In this document: positions 6,756 to 9,367 of the stretch, in pieces | Numbering within the stretch: the stretch's first letter is position 1 | Layout: each line of letters begins with the position of its first letter | Assembly (NCBI GenBank): GCA_016928395.1 | Contig: JAFGKV010000163.1 | Coordinates: forward strand, 1 to 9,367 | DNA from: Candidatus Fermentibacterota bacterium | GTDB lineage: Bacteria; JAFGKV01 | Reading direction: 5' to 3' | Length of the DNA stretch: 9,367 bases | The notes under the pieces: generated by a model | What the model was told of the DNA's origin: nothing | The model's input: the letters and a program-made list of their open reading frames with translations, nothing else | The model's database searches: none | Position numbers and translations under genes: made by a program

Positions 6756-8569
6756 TCAAACCGGCGTGGCATCCGGCGTCGGGATCAGCATCTATCCGAT
6801 GGGTCCTGGCGTGTGTGGCTGCGGTTCTTGCCGCCCTTCCGTGCAAAGCAGCGCCCACGGCCGATGTGAGGCTGCAGAAGACCGTCGTCGGCGTAGGTGA
6901 GACCACTGCGTTGGAGATCGTCGTAACCGGCACTGCGGAAGCCACGGTCACGGCGACGTTGCCTGCCGTGAGTGGCCTCCGCGTGTCCGGGCCTCAGACA
7001 AGCCGCATGAGCCAAACGACCATCATCAACGGCCGCCAGGAAAGCTCCATCACCACGACTCTGTCATACCAGGTGACGGCGCTGCACAGCGGGCAGTTCA
7101 CCATTCCCGCGTTTGAGGTGCAGGTCGACGGGGCGAAGACCACGGTCGGACCCCTGCGGCTGCGAGCCGAGGAGAGCCCTCAGAGCGCCGCCATCAGGCT
7201 CCGCACGACCATTGATGACCGGTCGCCATTCGTGCAACAGCCGCTCACCTATCGGGTCACGTGGTCTGTCGCCGACGAAATCCACGGGTACGATCTGACC
7301 ATCCCCGCTTTGGATGAACGCCACGACTACCTGGTCCACGTACTCACCCCGTCGAGTGCCCGTACGCAGGACCTCGTGATACACAAGGCAACGCACAAGG
7401 CCGCCGTCGGCAAGGAAACCCTGGACGGCGCCGACTACACGACCTTCACCATCACCGCCCGAATCTACCCGTTGCGCGAGGGGTCGATCGTGCTGCCTGC
7501 CCCGCTCGTCCGCGCAGCAGTGCAGCAGGGGTGGGAGGTGGTGCGAGATTTCTTCTTCGCGGAGCGCCGGCCCAAGCTCGTGACCATGACCGCGGTGGGA
7601 GAGCAGTTCACGCTGGCCGTGCGTGCGCTACCCTCCGAAGGTCGTCCCCGGGGCTTTGGCGGAGCGGTCGGCCGCTACTCCTTCTTGGTGAGTGCATCGG
7701 ACACCGTGGCGCGCGTGGGGGACCCGATTCGGCTTACCATGAAGGTGCGGGGCAGCGGGCTGCTGTCACAGGTGCCGCGACCCGAACTGGGGGCACTGGC
7801 CGAAGTGACAAAGGACTTTACGGTGCTCGGCACCCTCGAACCGGGCGAGGTCTCCGGTGATCAGGTCGTGTTCGAGGAGATCGTCAGGCCAAAGACCGCC
7901 GACGTGAAGCAGTTTCCCTCGATCCCTCTTGCCTACTTCGATCCCTCAAAGGAGGAGTACCACACCGCATGGTCCGATCCCATCCCGTTGCGCGTGATGG
8001 CCGCGCCGGACGTAGGGCCTGTAGAGGCCTTCGGTGCGCGTGATGCCTCGGCACGAACACCATCCGAGGCAGCGGGCGGGTTGCGAGCTCCCTACCGCGG
8101 CCCGCGACTCACCGATACTCCCGGCGATCCGTGGTCACCTTTGATCTACCTTCTGGCGGCCCCTGTAGCGTATGGCGTACTCTTCGCCGGGATGACGGTG
8201 CGGCGCCGCGTTCTCAGGGATGCCGCGGGGTGGTCGCGACGAAGCGCCGTCTTTGGGTTCGACAAGGATCTGGCCCGGCTCAAGAAGACGGCGAGACAGG
8301 AAGGCGATGCGTTCTATGCGGATCTCGCCGACCTCTGTGCACGGCAGGCGGCGGCGCGACTGGGCGTGTCCTCTGCAGAGATCACGCCCCACGACGTGCC
8401 TCGCCTGGTGGGCGATGGCACGCTCTCGCAGGAGTCTGGAGCCCGGCTCGAGGGTCTTCTGGAGGAGATCGACCACGCGCGTTTCTCCCCTCATTCCACC
8501 GAAGCAGCAGCGAGACTCGCCATCCTGGAGCGTGCGCGAACCGTTCTCAAGGGGGTGAAGAGGCCATGA
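6752..8569 (+). CDS. batD: BatD: large exported protein with C-terminal membrane anchor
   Basis: This 605-residue protein matches BatD (oxygen tolerance family). It has a signal peptide (core about 16-30, cleavage near 33-34), then repeated beta-sandwich-like domains: about 38-140 (VRLQKTVVGVGETTALEIVV), 150-290, and 300-420 (GRYSFLVSASDTVARVGDPI, where BatD proteins carry a similar G-x-Y/F block). A single membrane segment spans about 463-482, and a cytosolic helical tail runs about 485-605 (GDAFYADLADLCARQAAARL, LLEEIDHARFSP). The GTG start at 6752 overlaps the batC stop by 4 bases (GTGA) and is preceded by GGAGAAG (6740-6746) at a 5-base spacing, so the start is well supported. It ends in an ATGA overlap with batE. 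Proposed role: periplasm-to-cytosol bridge in the Bat complex, inferred from topology. Confidence 0.92.
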   Translation: MIKPAWHPASGSASIRWVLACVAAVLAALPCKAAPTADVRLQKTVVGVGETTALEIVVTGTAEATVTATLPAVSGLRVSGPQTSRMSQTTIINGRQESSITTTLSYQVTALHSGQFTIPAFEVQVDGAKTTVGPLRLRAEESPQSAAIRLRTTIDDRSPFVQQPLTYRVTWSVADEIHGYDLTIPALDERHDYLVHVLTPSSARTQDLVIHKATHKAAVGKETLDGADYTTFTITARIYPLREGSIVLPAPLVRAAVQQGWEVVRDFFFAERRPKLVTMTAVGEQFTLAVRALPSEGRPRGFGGAVGRYSFLVSASDTVARVGDPIRLTMKVRGSGLLSQVPRPELGALAEVTKDFTVLGTLEPGEVSGDQVVFEEIVRPKTADVKQFPSIPLAYFDPSKEEYHTAWSDPIPLRVMAAPDVGPVEAFGARDASARTPSEAAGGLRAPYRGPRLTDTPGDPWSPLIYLLAAPVAYGVLFAGMTVRRRVLRDAAGWSRRSAVFGFDKDLARLKKTARQEGDAFYADLADLCARQAAARLGVSSAEITPHDVPRLVGDGTLSQESGARLEGLLEEIDHARFSPHSTEAAARLAILERARTVLKGVKRP

Positions 8570-9339
8570 TCGCCGCCGTTGTGGCACTCTCTGTGGCTGT
8601 CTTTGCCGCGGGCAGTGATGTGACCTCGATGCTCGCTCTGGCCGATTCGGCGTATCATGAGGCATTGGCATCGGAGGGAATGGACCGCACGATTCTGGCC
8701 CAGCGGTCGGCCGCCGTGTTGGAGCAGGTGGCAACGGGCAAAGGCCGATGGAACGGCCACGTGCTGTACAACCTTGGTACCGCCTACCATCTTGCGGGAG
8801 ACCTGGGCCGCGCCGTACTGAACTACCGAAAGGCCCAGCGGCTCCTCCGCGGACTCCCCGACCTGGAGGCGAATCTCGAGCTGGCTCTGGCCCAGCGTCG
8901 GGATCGAATCGAGCCGGGGCAGCGGGAGGAGATCTTCCGGGCGTTATTCTTCTGGCACCATCTGCTCTCCCCCGCGGCACGCCGGTGGGTTTTCGCTGGG
9001 AGTTTCCTCGTCTTCTGGCTCGTGCTGGCGCTGAATGTGTTCCGGCGCACAGGGATCGCGACCGCCATCGCATGGTGTGCCGCGGCCATCGCCATGGCGC
9101 TGGGTCTCTCGGTGGGCAGCGACTTCATGGCCGGTATCCGGAAGGATCATGGCGTCATCGTGGCCCAAGAGGCCACTGCGCGCACCGGGCCCGGGGCGAG
9201 CTATGCCTCAGCCTATGAGGGCGGCCTGCACGCGGGAACCGAGACCCGCATCGTGGAACATGAAGCCGGGTGGTTCCGCGTTCGCCTCATCGACGGATCG
9301 GAATGCTGGCTCCCCGAAGGCAGCGTCGAGCGGTACTGA
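8566..9339 (+). CDS. batE: BatE: TPR, two membrane segments, C-terminal SH3-like domain
   Basis: This 257-residue protein has a short signal sequence (about 1-16), a helical N-terminal part, and a TPR around 65-98 (HVLYNLGTAYHLAGDLGRAV), followed by a helix to about 115. Two membrane segments span about 141-159 and 163-183. The C-terminal part (about 195-257) is a bacterial SH3-like domain (IVAQEATARTGPGASY, then GWFRVRL-DGSECWLPEGSVE). With two crossings, both the TPR and SH3 parts should lie outside the membrane, where SH3-like domains often bind cell-wall peptides. The ATG at 8566 overlaps the batD stop by 4 bases (ATGA) and has GGGGGTGAAGAGG just upstream. An in-frame reading reaches back to 8131 but lies wholly within batD and is not used. 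This is the usual last gene of bat clusters. Confidence 0.9.
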   Translation: MIAAVVALSVAVFAAGSDVTSMLALADSAYHEALASEGMDRTILAQRSAAVLEQVATGKGRWNGHVLYNLGTAYHLAGDLGRAVLNYRKAQRLLRGLPDLEANLELALAQRRDRIEPGQREEIFRALFFWHHLLSPAARRWVFAGSFLVFWLVLALNVFRRTGIATAIAWCAAAIAMALGLSVGSDFMAGIRKDHGVIVAQEATARTGPGASYASAYEGGLHAGTETRIVEHEAGWFRVRLIDGSECWLPEGSVERY

Positions 9340-9367
9340 GGGAGCTGCAATGGAATGATGGATGGAT
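9340..9367 (+). other. Window tail, possible start of a next gene
   Basis: GAGGGAG (9338-9344) follows the batE stop. The nearest ATG (9350) stops after two codons, while the tandem ATGs at 9355 and 9358 stay open to the window edge. A further gene may begin here, but too few bases are visible to support one. Confidence 0.2.

Noticed and set aside
8131-8565. Upstream extension of batE
   Set aside because: The frame is open only by chance inside batD. The product there is Arg/Gly/Ser-rich, and the ATG at 8566 has a good binding site and a proper signal sequence.
8135-9073. 312-codon open frame on the minus strand
   Set aside because: It is antisense to batD and batE, has Arg/Pro-rich low-complexity composition, and no motif.

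Overview
The window holds a single co-directional (+ strand) cluster that reads as an almost complete Bat (Bacteroides aerotolerance-type) operon: a MoxR-family AAA+ ATPase, a DUF58 protein, a membrane protein with a BatD-like tail, two membrane-anchored von Willebrand A (VWA) proteins (BatA, BatB), a TPR and glutamine-rich protein (BatC), a large BatD and a TPR/SH3 BatE. By spot counts the DNA is about 60-65% GC. Full moxR-DUF58-batABCDE clusters are known from Bacteroidetes, spirochaetes and many FCB-group or related candidate phyla. The high GC and the divergent protein sequences suggest a GC-rich FCB-type or neighbouring environmental lineage rather than a classical Bacteroides. This placement is an inference and no marker gene is present to fix it.

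Layout: 1-238 is a leader with no convincing gene. 239-1231 is moxR. 1232-1855 is the only real gap in the operon and carries an inserted-looking unit: a perfect 9-bp hairpin, a heptamer array, a 130-residue four-helix-bundle (S23/IVS-type) gene, and a second heptamer array in inverted orientation that ends 5 bases before the DUF58 start. From 1856 to 9339 the genes run DUF58, BatD-like membrane protein, batA, batB, batC, batD, batE. The junctions there are overlaps of 1-11 bases or a gap of 9, so translation is probably coupled. The last 28 bases hold only a possible start of a next gene.

How the genes could work together: MoxR and DUF58 should be cytosolic, with MoxR acting as an ATP-driven remodelling factor. 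BatA and BatB should display VWA domains with intact MIDAS metal sites outside the inner membrane. BatC and BatE should supply exported TPR scaffolds, with BatE also carrying a C-terminal SH3-like domain. BatD and the upstream BatD-like protein each span the membrane once, with an exported beta-rich part and a cytosolic helical part, so they could link the ATPase side to the VWA side. The biochemical role of the Bat system is unsettled in the literature known to me; envelope stress and oxygen tolerance are the usual proposals.

The most unusual signal is the 1232-1855 unit. Its two heptamer arrays are reverse-complementary at 20 of 23 aligned positions and bracket the four-helix-bundle gene. 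This suggests either a small mobile cassette dropped between moxR and the DUF58 gene, or an RNA structure that loops out the small gene and reaches the DUF58 start.
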